Shown here: piece after piece, positions 49,301 to 60,829 of the stretch
How the letters are laid out: each line of letters begins with the position of its first letter
Numbering within the stretch: position 1 is the stretch's first letter
Assembly: GCF_028858725.1 (NCBI RefSeq)
Contig: NC_084761.1
Span: 20,862,501-20,926,500 of the forward strand
DNA: 64,000 bases
Direction of reading: 5' to 3'
From: Colius striatus
Taxonomy: Eukaryota; Chordata; Aves; Coliiformes; Coliidae
Translations under genes and position numbers: made by a program
Notes under the pieces: model-generated
What the model was told of the DNA's origin: nothing
The model's input: the letters and a program-made list of their open reading frames with translations, nothing else
The model's database searches: none

Positions 49301-52300
49301 TGTAAGCAATAAAACCTAAACAAATTCCCAAACAACCATTAGGACTCCAGAGACCACCTTTGAGCGTACTTTTACTTCCAGTGCCAGCAAGTATGGCCTG
49401 AGAACAAGCCCAGTTTCAATCATCAGGATAAAACTTTCCCCCATCACTGTGCAGAGATTGCAAAGCAGCCATACAGCAAAATGGCAAAGCTGGCAGAAGA
49501 GATCATTGCTTCAGATGACTGTGCTGCATCTGGTTATTGAAAAATCACAGGAGATCACAAACCAAAAGACACCAATACTGCACAAATGAGAGCCACTGCT
49601 GAAGGAAACTGATGGTAACAGTCCAGATGCACTGCTGAGCTCTGAAATAGCTACTCAGAGTGTCTGAGAAGACTGTGATGCCAGAGGTAATGTCAGGCAA
49701 ACAGGAAAAAAATGATGAAGAAACATAAGCCTTTACATCACAGTCTAAGGCACACACGAACCATGGGCAGGTTCTTACAAGTTTTTCTAAAGCCTGTAAC
49801 ATGTTTGTGGCTGCTATACCAGATTAGGCAGCCTGACAGTCTGGTCCAGGAAGGCAGTTCCCATGTTTCTAAGTGAAACAATTCTGATCTTCCTATTTTT
49901 GGTCCATGCTCTTGCCCAACACATGAAAATCTCTTATTAGCAAACCCACAAATATGACTTTTACTCTCATGCTCTCTCTTTTGCTTCAGCTCCAGCTCTG
50001 CATCAATGTTCCCATCCAATATCCCTTTGCCCTTCCAATGGTTGTACAGTTTGTGACGACTAGAAAAAACAGCACCAGGGCAATGCCTGGTTCAAGAACC
50101 AACAGCATATATGCTCTTCCAATAGCTTCCCTCCATGTCACCTCTTACATGGAATAGAACCTAAAAAGATAAAATTGGCAACAAACACATCTACATGGTC
50201 TGGTTTTGACTCTTCTGCCAGCACAGATGTGTATGTTAACCCGAGTAACTGCAGCCCTTTGAACCCCGTGTGCCCAAAACAGGAGAAGGCAAAAGAGAGA
50301 TTAACAAACAGAAAGCCAGTGACACCATTTCTCAATTCCTGGAATAAGTGACAGTTTTAGGTCTTCCTGCTGTGAAATACAGAAATGTATTATTTAAGGA
50401 TTTGAGTAACTCCCATAATTGAAGGTACAATTGGAAAGGGGGAAGGAGAAGTCCACTTGAAGTACCATGATATCTGGTAGGTTTTCAGTGGGAACAAGGA
50501 ATGGTTTGGGGTTAAGACAGCATTATCAAATTGCTTTTACTGTATTTAAAAAGCACTCTAAGGTTTTAATACAGGTCAGTCTAACTAAATCTTGTTCCTT
50601 CTGTCTGTCTAGAGTCATCTATATCAAAAAAGCTGGGGCTGCTGCCATGGAAAGCTTTTGCAGTCTCCTTTCCTTATCAGTTCTCACCTTCATCTGATAT
50701 TTGGAGTCATATCCGCTCTCTTCCCTAGTAAATAAGAAAACTTGAATAAGAGGGAGACACATTAGTTGGAGAAGGAAAAGATATGCCTGAAATAAAATCT
50801 GTAGAGAAAATTAAGTTGTAAGAGACACATTCCTCTGATTTCATTCTTCGTTACTGCATATTCCTCATTTAGGTTGGTGGCTGGGCTTTAGGTCACCAAC
50901 ACCACAGGGCTGGCACCACTGCCCTGGTGACACAAGCACCGTGCCTCCACCACGGTGTGAATAACCCTGGGGCTGCCTCCTACCACGGGCAGCGACAGCT
51001 GCCTGCAGGTCCCCAGCACCTCACCACTCCCCAGGAGAGTCCTAACACAGAGCTGTGAAGGCTGTCATTGGCTCACAAAGAGCAAACTTACTTTTCCTGG
51101 TTTTCAAATATGAAATTTAATGTCTACCCAGCACCCTTCAATCCTGCAGTGAGACCTCGAAAGACAGTACTTTAATGATTACATCATAACAGGGAAATAG
51201 AGAATGGAAAAAAAAGTCTTCAAATAAATCTCCAAAATATTCAGAAATAATGGTCATTATATTGGTCACTACCTACACTATGACATGTCACTGTCAATAC
51301 AGAGTTATTCTCTTTGTCACTACTCCTGGACATGACAGCCTTCAGGCACTGAAGAGAAGAACTCCTGATCCAGCAGCAAACACCTTGCACTTAAATAATT
51401 TCTTTTAGTTTAGAGCTACAAAGAGAGGGATGAGTATTCATGGAGTATATCATCTTTTTTTTTTAACATATGCTCAGGATGCAAAAATAGCCTTCTTCAC
51501 ACTCTTCAGTTTATCTGAACTCTAAAAATACCTGAGGAATCAAAGCAAGCAGACATGAACAATCATTTCTGGTACTGTCGCAGAACGAGGAGAAGCAGAT
51601 CAAGAATTGCTGATGCCGAGCTGTTACACATTAGGGCAACCTGAATCAATGGTGCTTGAGAAGAGCCCATGACACAGGGCTCTAGAGGCCACCAGTGGGG
51701 CTCCCACTGACACCAACACAAGCACGACAATCTTCATAATCTGGACCATGATTAACGCCGCTGCATCTCAATGCTGTGCAGAGTCACTGTCATGTAGAAG
51801 AGGTGCAAGAAGTGATGACACCTGCGGGGCCACATACTCTGCAGGCATCCAGGACTAAGTTCAGCACAACATAACACCCTTTCTGCTCCTGAGTGAAGTT
51901 CTAGCCACTGCTTTGACCCAAAATCAGCAAGCAAACCAGCAAGACCTGTTAGCAGAATCTACTGTGCCTGGTGCTCAGTGATGAAGAAATGAAAGCTGCT
52001 TTTACAGACATGACAAATGGAAAAAAACAAGACAAACAAAACAACAAAAATCCCAAACTCCAAAGATAATAAAAAATAACTGATTAACAGACAGGTTTTG
52101 TCCCAGGAGAAAGACAGTCCAAGACAATACACAAATAGATTAGGATTCCTGCACCCTTCCAACACCGCTATCGCTGCATCAGCCACTCAGTTACTGAGAA
52201 GGCTCTAAGGTACAACACTGAACAGGCAGCTATTCCCTCTGAGGCTAAAAAGAACAAGGGAACTTTTATATACACTTTATAAGGCTTGTTCACAAAGCTT

Positions 52301-53479
52301 ACATGAATAGCCACTGCAGAGTAAAGCTAACTTGAGGGATAAAGCACTGCTCCACCAATGAGTTTTTACTATCTCTTTGTGAACAAAGATGCTCCTCTGA
52401 ATGCCTCGGTTTCACCACATCTACAGAAAAGTCATCAAAGTTTGAACAGCAGCAGTATGATGGCTAAGAAGAAATGTTTCTCTTAAAGGTTTCTTTTCTG
52501 TCAGAAATAGCACAATCCCTTGCCACACATCACAGGACTACAGTCAGTAAAAATTTCCTGATGTGTAAAAAAACCCCACAAAACAAACCCCAAAAGTTTT
52601 GACAGGAAGGTAGCAGTTTAAATAACTCATTGGGGAGGGAGTTTTGGACTGTGGACAAAAGTTTGCAGTCAGAGTTAGCCCTTGATATAGCTCAAAACAA
52701 AGTTAGGTCATTTTCCCTGCTCTCCACATTACAGAAATTGACTTACCTCACTGATTATAGCTCTGCTGAGTAATGGCTTAAAGAAAGTACCTTAGCTTCA
52801 AAAGTGAGGGGAAGATAAACACCTCAAAATAATCAGCTCGTATGTGAGCGAATGCCCACCTAGGATGTAGGCATCAGGAGACAACACAAAGGCAAAAAGA
52901 GCTCGGTCACTCACACTCTGGCCCAAGCCCAGAAAATGAAGCTACTTGCTATTTTCAAGATGGATGGATAGATAGAAAAGGGAAGACCTCTTCTATATGC
53001 ACTCATACACATAGTATTTGTTTTTAAAACACACGCAACAACAAATTCACAGTACTCCATCTTACCCAAATACACCACAAGAACATTACAGAGAATCTTC
53101 AAAAGCAGAAAACTGTTTTGCCACCCAATGTGCCTTGCATGGGAGCACACACAGCAGTGCCCCTTAACCTCCATGAGCGTGCCATGCCCTCACCTTAAGT
53201 TTGTCTTCTGTGCTAGCACTAGGAGAAAGCCCAAGCAAGTTTCTCCCACGCCCAGTTACAACCCAATTTAAGAAGAGCTTGTTAGATTTCAAATTCTTCC
53301 CTGAAGAAAAGGCATAGAAGGGAGAGAATTTGCGCTGGTTTCGTTGAGCTCGTGGGCAAGCATTGCCCACGAACCCCTCTAGAACGTGGCTCCCTCCGGA
53401 GCTCTTGCTGTTCCTTCACACGCGTGCTGTCACCTCCCTGCTACCAGGGCAGCAGCCAGGCCCCCACGACACACACCCA
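46331..53479. other. RUFY3 intron between alternative first exons
   Basis: Sequence between the two alternative promoters. No further exon, recognised repeat or RNA gene was identified. Confidence 0.45.
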
Positions 53480-54450
53480 GGCCCACTTCCACTGAAGCCT
53501 TGCCGAGCCAAGGGGGCGTTTGGGAGAGTAACCCCTTTGCCAGCGACCCGTAGCGGGTGCTGCTAACCCACCTCCAGCCACAACCCCTCACCCTCGGCTG
53601 CCCTCAAAGCCTGCAGGGTCACCGCCTCCTCCACCCTCAGGCGGGCACCCGGAGCCCCGCCGGGACGTGCCGGGCCGCTCGCGGCCCTCAGCCCAGCCGT
53701 GACACCTCCCGCTCCGGCAGGCCCGGGCCGCCGCTGCCCACCCCGCCGCGCCACCCCGCCCCCGGGAAAGCTCCCGGTCGCGGGGGCGGCCCCGCAGCTA
53801 CTCACGGGTGCCGGCGCCGCCGGCTGCCTGCGGGCCCGGGTAGCTCAGCAGCAGGACGGGCAAGGCGGGCTGCCCGCGGGGCGCCGGGGGTCTCCACACG
53901 CCGGGCGGCGCGGCGGCGCCTCCATGGCCGGGGTAGAGGAGGAAGAAAGGCGGCGAGGCGGGAGACGCCTCGTCGTCGTCCTCCTCCTCCGCCTGCTCTC
54001 CTGCCGCCGCTACCGCCGCCGCCTCCTCCTCCCGCCCGGGCTCGTCCCGGCGCTCCATATCGGGGAGCACCTCCGCGCCTGCCCCGTCCCGGGAACTTTC
54101 CGCCAGCGGCGGGGGAAGCGGCGCCCGCTCCGCCTCCGCCATCGCCGCCCCGGACCGCCGCGCCCCTGCCTGCCCCGCCCCGGCCGGGAAGCAGGGCCGC
54201 GGCCGGCCTCCGCCCCCGCTGCGGGAGGGGCGCTCGCCTCCTCCTTTCCCGTGTCCCTCGGTGCCCTCGCCGCGGCACCCTACCTGCCGCTGGCCCGGCC
54301 TTCCCCTGCCTCCGGCGACTGCTCTCGCTCTCGCCCCCGGCCGGGGCAGCAGCCACCGCTCCGCGCGCGGGTGGCCTGAAGGATGGATCACGGAAGGCTG
54401 ACAAAAACCACGTAACCCCACTGGGATAGGTGTAGGGGCTGTGAAGGAGA
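53480..54450 (-). promoter_or_regulatory. RUFY3: CpG island over the distal RUFY3 promoter
   Basis: About 1 kb of dense G+C and CpG sequence surrounds the alternative first exon and contrasts sharply with the AT-rich flanks. It contains many GGGCGG-like GC boxes, and no TATA box is evident. This is typical of a broadly active vertebrate promoter. The start site probably lies a little above 54142, but cannot be fixed from sequence alone. Confidence 0.7.
53806..54142 (-). CDS. RUFY3: RUFY3 alternative first coding exon (CpG-island form)
   Basis: This encodes 112 residues plus one base, starting MAEAERAPLPPPLAES. The ATG at 54142 sits in a good Kozak context (GCGGCGATGG) inside very GC-rich sequence. 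The exon ends at a GTGAGT donor (53805 downward) in phase 1, exactly the phase that exon 22638-22811 needs. It therefore substitutes for the other first exon, giving a threonine-histidine-proline junction. The product is low complexity: a Glu/Ala-rich stretch (EEEDDDEASPASPP), then proline-rich sequence with two similar pieces, FFLLYPG and VLLLSYPG. No domain is recognised. The open frame continues upstream to 54421, but that part looks like 5' UTR. RUFY3 assignment rests on phase, strand, position and CpG-island context rather than on remembered homology. Confidence 0.78.
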
Positions 54451-57400
54451 TGGGGAGGACCTTGTTTCCACCCTTCTGAGAAGGCTTGGGTTTTTTCCAG
54501 CCTCATGCATTTCTCTCAGCTTCCACTTCTCTCTTTCATTGCTGACAATTCATCTTTCTCACACATTAAGAAAAATCATCTAGAGTCCACCTAGCCTCCT
54601 AGCATGAGCTTCCCAGCTCCCTTGGCTGTGGAGAAGCAGCTCTAAGACAGACGGTGTCCCATCACGTGTATTTCATGGGCTATTTCTACACCACGCCAGA
54701 AGGAAGGAGGCAGCTGCCCTGTGTGTGATGGGCAATCGCCTTTACAGGACGAGAGCTTGCACACACAAGTGCTGACATTAATCTTAAAAAAACACCTTCA
54801 TACAGCAGCACAGAAGTCCAACTCTCACATCCTTCAAGCTACCCATGAAGTCATGAAACCAGCTTCTGCCCTCTCCCCCCACTCTTTCCCAAGGGTGAGA
54901 TTTCACAAGGCTTTTCGTGTCCTTTGACAAGAGGTGACAATACAAAGTCTAAATATATTCCTTACTATTAAAACTACCACATAGGCCATATACCAACAGT
55001 AATTTCACTTAGAAGGCTGTCTTTCTGAAGACTAATAACTTACATTAAGGCAAGACAATTAATACGGATTAGAATGTGGTCAAGAGGCATAAAGAACATA
55101 AATCTGCCAGTTTTTAAATATCCAGCAATCAGTGCACTGAGGTTAAGCCGAAATGTATTGCTTTGTTCTTTTTAAATCACACACAAAAGTTGCAAAAGCA
55201 ATGCTACAAAGGCAGCTGATTTCTGAAGATTGCTTTTTCCAGCACTGCCCCAAGTCATGGAACATGTTGCAACCAGTTTAACGGATGCTCTAATACATTT
55301 TACAAATCTCAAAGCTGAATGTATGAATTGCTATTTGCCAGGGCTAGCAAGGGCAAAACAATGTCCAGACTGTTGCTGATAGAATATTATGGAGACAACT
55401 AGGAAAGCCTTGACAAAATTTAAAGCAGATGTATTTCCACGTGAGTTATTCGGTATGTTTTCCTTACCCCATATAAACAGAAATTTTAGGTCAGGATGCA
55501 GAAAACGTTACCCACCTCTACCATGGTACTTGTTCTGCCTGAGCTTTCAGGCTTACTCTGGATGCTTATCACCCACAAAGGATTACATTTTCCAGATGTA
55601 GAAAGACAACAGAGAGGCTCATACCCCTCCTTAGAGCTTTCTGTGCACTGACTATGTGCTTTACAAATACAAATCATTCGTGTGCAAGTGCACATGGGAC
55701 TATCTCTTGAATTACAGTGCTTCAAGTGAGTGGATGGACAGGACACAAGAGCAGGTATCTCCATGGCTGTGTGAGCAATTTGGGCGAGGCATAGCTGTTG
55801 CTGGAGCGTGTAAGTCCTAACCTGCTGCTGAGGCAGCTCCCACCAGCAGCCCTTTCTGAGCAGAGCAGCTGGCTCTAGCTAAGCAGGAGCCTGGCAAGGA
55901 CAAGTGCCATAACATGGCTGAAGCACGTTGCTTGGCAGGGGCAGCGACTTCTCCAGAAACAGTGCAGGAAGAAGGAAAAAACAGTGTTAACCATGACCTT
56001 GCAACACTTTTCACTTCTTTTCATGGTCATAATATGCTCCTTCCCTTGTTTTGCATGTGTCCATTTTCATATGGATCTTCAAACCTATTTACCACCAGGG
56101 ATTTCCCTTCAGCACAAAGCACCCCTCAAGGAAGTATTTCTTAGGGCGTTACAGTCTCCTCTCTCCCATGGCATTAATAACCATGGCCGTTGCATGATCA
56201 CTCCCACATAAAACCATATGGGAATGAACTATTTATGGGCTTGTCCCATCTCTGAACTATCCAACTGAACATAATGTCATGTTTAATCTTTGTGGAAAGG
56301 GGTTGGGGTTGAACAGGGAGACGCGCCATGCCATCTGCTGGTGCCTGCACGGGGCATGCCTGTCTGCTGCCTTCCCTCTGCCTTCAGCCTTCACCCTGGG
56401 GAGCAAATCTGTAACAGCACTCTATTATTTCCCTTATTTATTGCTCAGATGGAAGTTGTTGGAATTGTATGCCAGCTGCCTAAAGCTTTTCAAGGGAACA
56501 CAAAGCCTGCTTGGATACTTACACCTCACCTGCAGATCTATGAAAGATGGTCAGCCCTCCGGTTTTACACCAAGTGCAAAACGTGAACGAGCAGGTGCTG
56601 CAGTAATGAGATCAGTTAGCATCTCTGCTGGATATTTTCCACATCCCACGTGATGCCTGTTATACAACACCATTCCTTCCCAGAAAAAGCATCTAAGCTG
56701 CTTTTTTTCCCCAGCACATTACCTTTTATTGACCTCTTTGCAAAGCCTCAGGAGTGCAGCTCAGCATCAGCAGCAGCAGCCTCCATCGTGATCCCAGCAC
56801 AGAGTTATTAAAAGGTGCAGTTTTAGGAAAAGCTCTAGTAGCCTCTGGTAAGGCTGGGACCCAGTAAAGGCTATGCATTTCAAATGGCTAACACTGCTGA
56901 TTGTGGCTCTCAGCAAGAGAGATGAAGCCGAAGTGAAGGACACCTTTATCCCCACAGCTAATAGGTTGCACATCTCGTGGGAGGCCATCAGGTGACTGAG
57001 GGCATTGCTTAACAGAAGCCTGTGACCTCTTGCATTAAGCCTCACTTTTGCCTCAGGCAATTTCATGGAGGGGATCAATTCCCAATGCTTTGTAGCCTGT
57101 TTCTGGGGAGCAATTTTTAATTGTTTAACTGCTGTTTGGCCATAAGCAGCAGGGGGCAAACAAATGCAGGGCCCTTAAATTCAGCAGAACTTATAATTTC
57201 ACTACTTTGTCCTACACATCTATCTGCCATACATACCAGAATGTCTCTGAAATTGCCATGCATACCTCCATATCCCATGGACACATAAAGACTACAAAAA
57301 GCCTCCTTACTTCTGTTCCCACCTGTCCAGCTTAAGTTGACTGTTTTTCTTTCAGCTTTGAAAGAAAATTACCAGCAATTACCAGCATGTTCCTGGCACA

Positions 57401-58640
57401 ACCAGGCCTAGGGTGTAAAGGTTTACCTCAAAATCTGTGGAAGTATATGTCACTTGCAGAAAATGAGCAGAGTGCCTGCGTGTTTCAGTCACAGCATCTA
57501 GCCTGCCACAGGTTCAGGAACAGGGGCTCATGCCTTCCCCTAAGACTACCACACAAAAGAATCCCAAAACAAGCCAAACCAAAACTCCAAACCACCTAGA
57601 TACACTAGTGCTTCCAGAATATGAAGTAGCATTCATTGCCAAGAAACTTACTCCCCTTAAGTGATTTCTCATAGGAAACAGACAGTAGTACCTTTCAGAT
57701 GCTAGCAGTACACAAATAAAGGCATAGGGCTCCTTGAAACTTGTCCCAGACACAAGTGCAGTTGGTTAAACTTTTCAGATAAATGAATTGGGTATTTCTT
57801 CTTTACAGCCTGAACTGGCTTGGGCCACTCACTGTCAGCTCCCAGCAAGAACTTCAGCATGGGCTTAAACATGTTTTCCCACCAGAAGGCATGGAAGTTA
57901 CAGAAACATTTAGAAAGTCGACCTTCAAGCTGAAGAAAATATTATACCATAGCTGTTTGTCCCATATCAATGCTATGTTAGACCTATAACAGCAAACAAC
58001 AGTTAACATTTATCATAGATTAGGGTAATGTATTTATCACAGATAAATTGCTATGAAACCCAAAAATGTCCTTGCTTGGCTTCCCGCTGAATTTAGGAGG
58101 GGAATCTATATCCCAGGCCATACAGGATTTAAGCAATAGCTTTCTGCTTAGTTACAAAAAAGATTTAAGAATGCCCAATAGTAGTTTGTTCTTAAATGTA
58201 GGGGCATGAGGAGTTAATCAGAGCAAGATTCAGAGAAAATACCAGAAGCACACGTATGTAATTCTGCAGCACAACATAGGAACAGGATGGACCAGAATAA
58301 GACAGGAAACAGAAGACAGTGACTGTTGTATGAACCCCATTCGCAACCTGCCCTTGGCAGGTCCCCCCATCCCATCCCATCCCATCCCATCCCATCCCAT
58401 CCCATCCCATCCCATCCCATCCCATCCCCATTCCCATGCCCACTCATCCCTTGTCATTCTCTTTGATGACACATTTATGACCACCCCTCAAAACCAGTTT
58501 TTACATTATGGAAAGATGACAGCATGACAATAGAGGAAAACACCTTGACATAGAGGCTGGGTGAGGAAAGACCCCTGTGCTACTTTTAGAGGTGGCACCC
58601 TCTGAAAAAAAACAAATACCACCCCCTCATTTCTTAAGGA
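54451..58640. other. Intergenic interval between UTP3 and RUFY3
   Basis: Contains the CCCAT microsatellite near its right end. The short reading frames show no recognisable motif. Both flanking genes point left, so this interval is downstream of UTP3 and upstream of RUFY3. Confidence 0.5.
58366..58428. repeat. CCCAT pentanucleotide microsatellite
   Basis: About 12 perfect units of CCCAT, roughly 240 bp beyond the UTP3 poly(A) signal. Period-5 repeats shift the reading frame each unit, producing artificial Gly/Trp/Asp/Met reading frames on the minus strand. Confidence 0.97.
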
Positions 58641-58668
58641 TAAAAACACAGTGTCTTTTATAAAAAAA

Positions 58669-58674
58669 TTTATT
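58669..58674 (-). terminator. UTP3: UTP3 poly(A) signal
   Basis: AATAAA on the minus strand, 50 bp after the UTP3 stop, giving a very short 3' UTR. It is the first signal after the stop. Confidence 0.75.
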
Positions 58675-58723
58675 GGATTCAGGAGTGCTACTTGCTGCTC
58701 TCACAAACAGAGGCAAAGCAGCA

Positions 58724-60400
58724 TCATTTGAGCTTCCTGCTCTTCTTAACTCCGGCGCGAATGCCAGACAGCTCCCCGGCGTATCTGTGCAGCTCCCTGC
58801 GAACCTCCCGCACCTGGCCCTTGCGCCGAATCTTGGCTCGGCGGAACTTCTCCCGGTGCTTGACCCTGGGGTTGCGATCGATCTTCTTCCTTTTGGGCGT
58901 GAGGCCTTTGTTCTTAATCATCTGATAGGTCACACCTCTCTTGTTATTTGCATCCTCACCTTCCAACACCTCCTCTTCTTCTTCAAGCACGTCTTGGTCT
59001 TTGGTTCTCTTCCTCTTGAGTTTCAACTTCTCCTCCATCATCTTGTAATATTTGAGTGCAGCCTCTTCATCCAGCTCCGACTCATCTGACTGGCCAGCAG
59101 CAGCAGCCTGGCCATTTGCAAGCACATGAGCACGTTTTGCTTTGTTTTTCTTAAAATCCTGTGGGAGAAACAGCGCAAACTTCTTCTCCTTCCGTAACTT
59201 ATCTTCCTTCTTATCGTAGTAGTTCTTCAAAAGCATCCGAACTTGTGGGGATAGTTTTTGATCTATCACTGCTAGGTCATTGATCAGATTTCTGTAGGTA
59301 ACCAGCCGTTCAATGATGGGGTGACTGTGAACAGGCAACCTCTTGGACTTCAAAACCAAGTAGAAACTGATATTGGCGCAGTAACTCAAGTAGAGATGAT
59401 ACTTGGTCTGCAAATAACGGCTGCCCTTCCCTTGTGGGATAGTGCCGTTTTTGACCATTTGCAGCAGCGGGTGCAGCTCGTCCTTAAGCTCCATCAGCTT
59501 CACTTCAAAGTCCTCAATCAGCTGCAGGAGCTCAGGGGACTCCTGCTTCAGCAGCTTCAGCTGCTCCTTCTTGGAAAGGGCCTGCAAATCCTTGTCAATT
59601 TTCTGCCCTTTGCTATCGTGGGTTTTCTGCTGCTCGGCCAGATAGCCCTGGATCACATCCAGCCCATAATCATCTTCCCCTAAGTCCTGCACCAACCGTC
59701 TCTGAATGACTTGAGCCTCCTGCTCCTCTTCCTCCTCCTCAGCATCGACTTCCTGCTGCTTACGCTTACCCTTGGCCTGAGCATCACTCCCATAGTCTGT
59801 GTCATAGTAGAGCTGCTTGCGCTGACCCCAGGAGAGCTCGTGGGGGAGCTTGGTGTCCTGACGGTGCTCCTCCAAGTCACTTTCCATGGACAAGTCCCCA
59901 TCTTCATCTTCATTTGTCTCCTCCTCCTCACCTTCCCCATCCTCCTCACCTTCCCCATCCTCCTCTCTTTCTTCATTCTCCTCTCTTTCTTCATCCTCCT
60001 TTCCTTCTTCATCCTCCTCTCCTTCTTCATCCTCCTCTCCTTCTTCATCCTCCTCCTCCTCATCTTCAGCCTCTTCTGCACTGTGGTCTATGAAGTCATC
60101 TGGCCCCTGTACCTCCTCCTCCTCTTCCTCACCGTCTCCATCCTCCTCGCTGTCCTCGGGCAGATGCAGACCCAGCACTTCCTCTTCCTCCTCCTCCTCC
60201 TCCTCCTCGCTGTTGCCGTTCTCCTCTCCGCTCTCTAGGGCCGCCATCACCGACTGGAACTGGGCCTCATGGAAGTCCTCCACCTCGTCGCCCAGGCCTT
60301 CGGGGCCCTCCGGGCCGCCGAGCACCTCATCCTTGTCATCCTCCTCCTGCTCGGCGCGCTCGGGCGGCCGCCGCAGGACAGTACCGCGCCGGGTCCTCAT
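58724..60400 (-). CDS. UTP3: UTP3 / SAS10, small-subunit processome protein (intronless)
   Basis: A 558-residue protein, longer than the roughly 480 of human UTP3. It is a nucleolar component of the SSU processome needed for early pre-18S rRNA processing. An acidic region (about residues 55-180) is followed by the conserved LSWGQRKQLYYDTDYGS block (189-205). The Sas10/Utp3/C1D domain spans about 288-375, with ESPELLQLIEDFEVKLMELK and HPIIERLVTYRNLIN. The basic C-terminal Sas10 domain (about 490-558) has GLTPKRKKIDRNPRVKHREK and ends YAGELSGIRAGVKKSRKLK. The frame is open to 60673, but I chose MRTRRGTVL at 60400: it has a good Kozak context, and the 91 upstream codons are GC-rich, low-complexity sequence unlike UTP3. 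No introns, as in mammals. The extra length comes largely from an acidic repeat. Confidence 0.96.
   Translation of the reverse strand: MRTRRGTVLRRPPERAEQEEDDKDEVLGGPEGPEGLGDEVEDFHEAQFQSVMAALESGEENGNSEEEEEEEEEEVLGLHLPEDSEEDGDGEEEEEEVQGPDDFIDHSAEEAEDEEEEDEEGEEDEEGEEDEEGKEDEEREENEEREEDGEGEEDGEGEEEETNEDEDGDLSMESDLEEHRQDTKLPHELSWGQRKQLYYDTDYGSDAQAKGKRKQQEVDAEEEEEEQEAQVIQRRLVQDLGEDDYGLDVIQGYLAEQQKTHDSKGQKIDKDLQALSKKEQLKLLKQESPELLQLIEDFEVKLMELKDELHPLLQMVKNGTIPQGKGSRYLQTKYHLYLSYCANISFYLVLKSKRLPVHSHPIIERLVTYRNLINDLAVIDQKLSPQVRMLLKNYYDKKEDKLRKEKKFALFLPQDFKKNKAKRAHVLANGQAAAAGQSDESELDEEAALKYYKMMEEKLKLKRKRTKDQDVLEEEEEVLEGEDANNKRGVTYQMIKNKGLTPKRKKIDRNPRVKHREKFRRAKIRRKGQVREVRRELHRYAGELSGIRAGVKKSRKLK
59915..60055 (-). 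repeat. UTP3: In-frame 18-bp minisatellite in UTP3
   Basis: Seven to eight copies of an 18-bp unit encode the hexapeptide EEDEEG and variants (KEDEER, EENEER, EEDGEG) at about residues 117-162. The period is a multiple of three, so copy-number change keeps frame. Flanking codons are also Glu-rich. Confidence 0.93.
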
Positions 60401-60680
60401 GGCTCCGCTGCCCTCCTGCCGCCGCGCTTCCGCTTCCGCCGCTTCCGCCGCAGCCGCACTCCCCTTCCGCTCCCCGGGCTCCCAACTTCCCCTGCCCGCC
60501 CCGGGCCGGCCCCGCTCGGCGGCGGGAGGGCCCTGCCCGGGGACCGCCCCGTGCCGCGGTGGCGCGGCGCGTTCCTGGCGTGGCTCTGCGCTGCTCCCGG
60601 GCAGCGCGGCTGCCTCTGTACGCGCGGAAAGCGTCCCATGCGTACAGCTTCGGGAAGCGGCTGCAAGGTCCAAGTTGAGT
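60240..60680 (-). promoter_or_regulatory. UTP3: CpG-rich promoter and 5' end of UTP3
   Basis: This CpG-dense block covers the UTP3 start and about 280 bp upstream, then drops abruptly to ordinary composition near 60680. This is typical of a housekeeping TATA-less promoter. The exact start site is not determined. Confidence 0.65.
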
Positions 60681-60829
60681 CCTTGCGATCAAGCTTTTGA
60701 TTCGTAGATTAAATCCCTCCAGGTCTGGAGCGTACTGTTAGGTTTGTAATGGTGGAATGCAGACCCGTGATGAGCTGCCTGACCCGGGCAGCCACTGTGC
60801 AAGGATTTCTTATTTTGCTTTTCAGTCAT

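Larger units (their letters stand above)
117..54142 (-). other. RUFY3: RUFY3 locus (gene span within the window, partial at the 3' end)
   Basis: RUFY3 (RIPX, Singar) is a cytoplasmic adaptor. From family knowledge, the short neuronal form acts in neuronal polarity and growth-cone actin control, and RUFY3 acts as an ARL8 effector coupling lysosomes to JIP4-dynein. Exons are listed separately. The order on the minus strand is: alternative first exons, optional 54-nt cassette, RUN exons, coiled-coil exons, then either a short terminal exon or the FYVE-directed exons. Every junction from 45752 down to 2631 keeps reading frame with GT donors and AG acceptors. One junction, between 2631 and 191, does not and is discussed in the findings. 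The remaining FYVE zinc ligands and the long-form stop lie beyond position 1. Confidence 0.95.

Noticed and set aside
53557..54429. Long plus-strand frames (up to 290 codons) across the 54-kb CpG island
   Set aside because: GC-rich sequence has few stops in any frame. The peptides are Pro/Arg/Ala low-complexity, and the minus strand holds the phase-matched RUFY3 exon.
58192..58484. Minus-strand Met-Gly-Trp-Asp repeat frames
   Set aside because: They are produced by the CCCAT microsatellite read in successive frames; there is no gene context.
59711..60707. Long plus-strand frames opposite UTP3 (Leu-rich and Ser-rich)
   Set aside because: They are mirror images of the Glu-rich codons of UTP3 and its minisatellite, with no independent motif.
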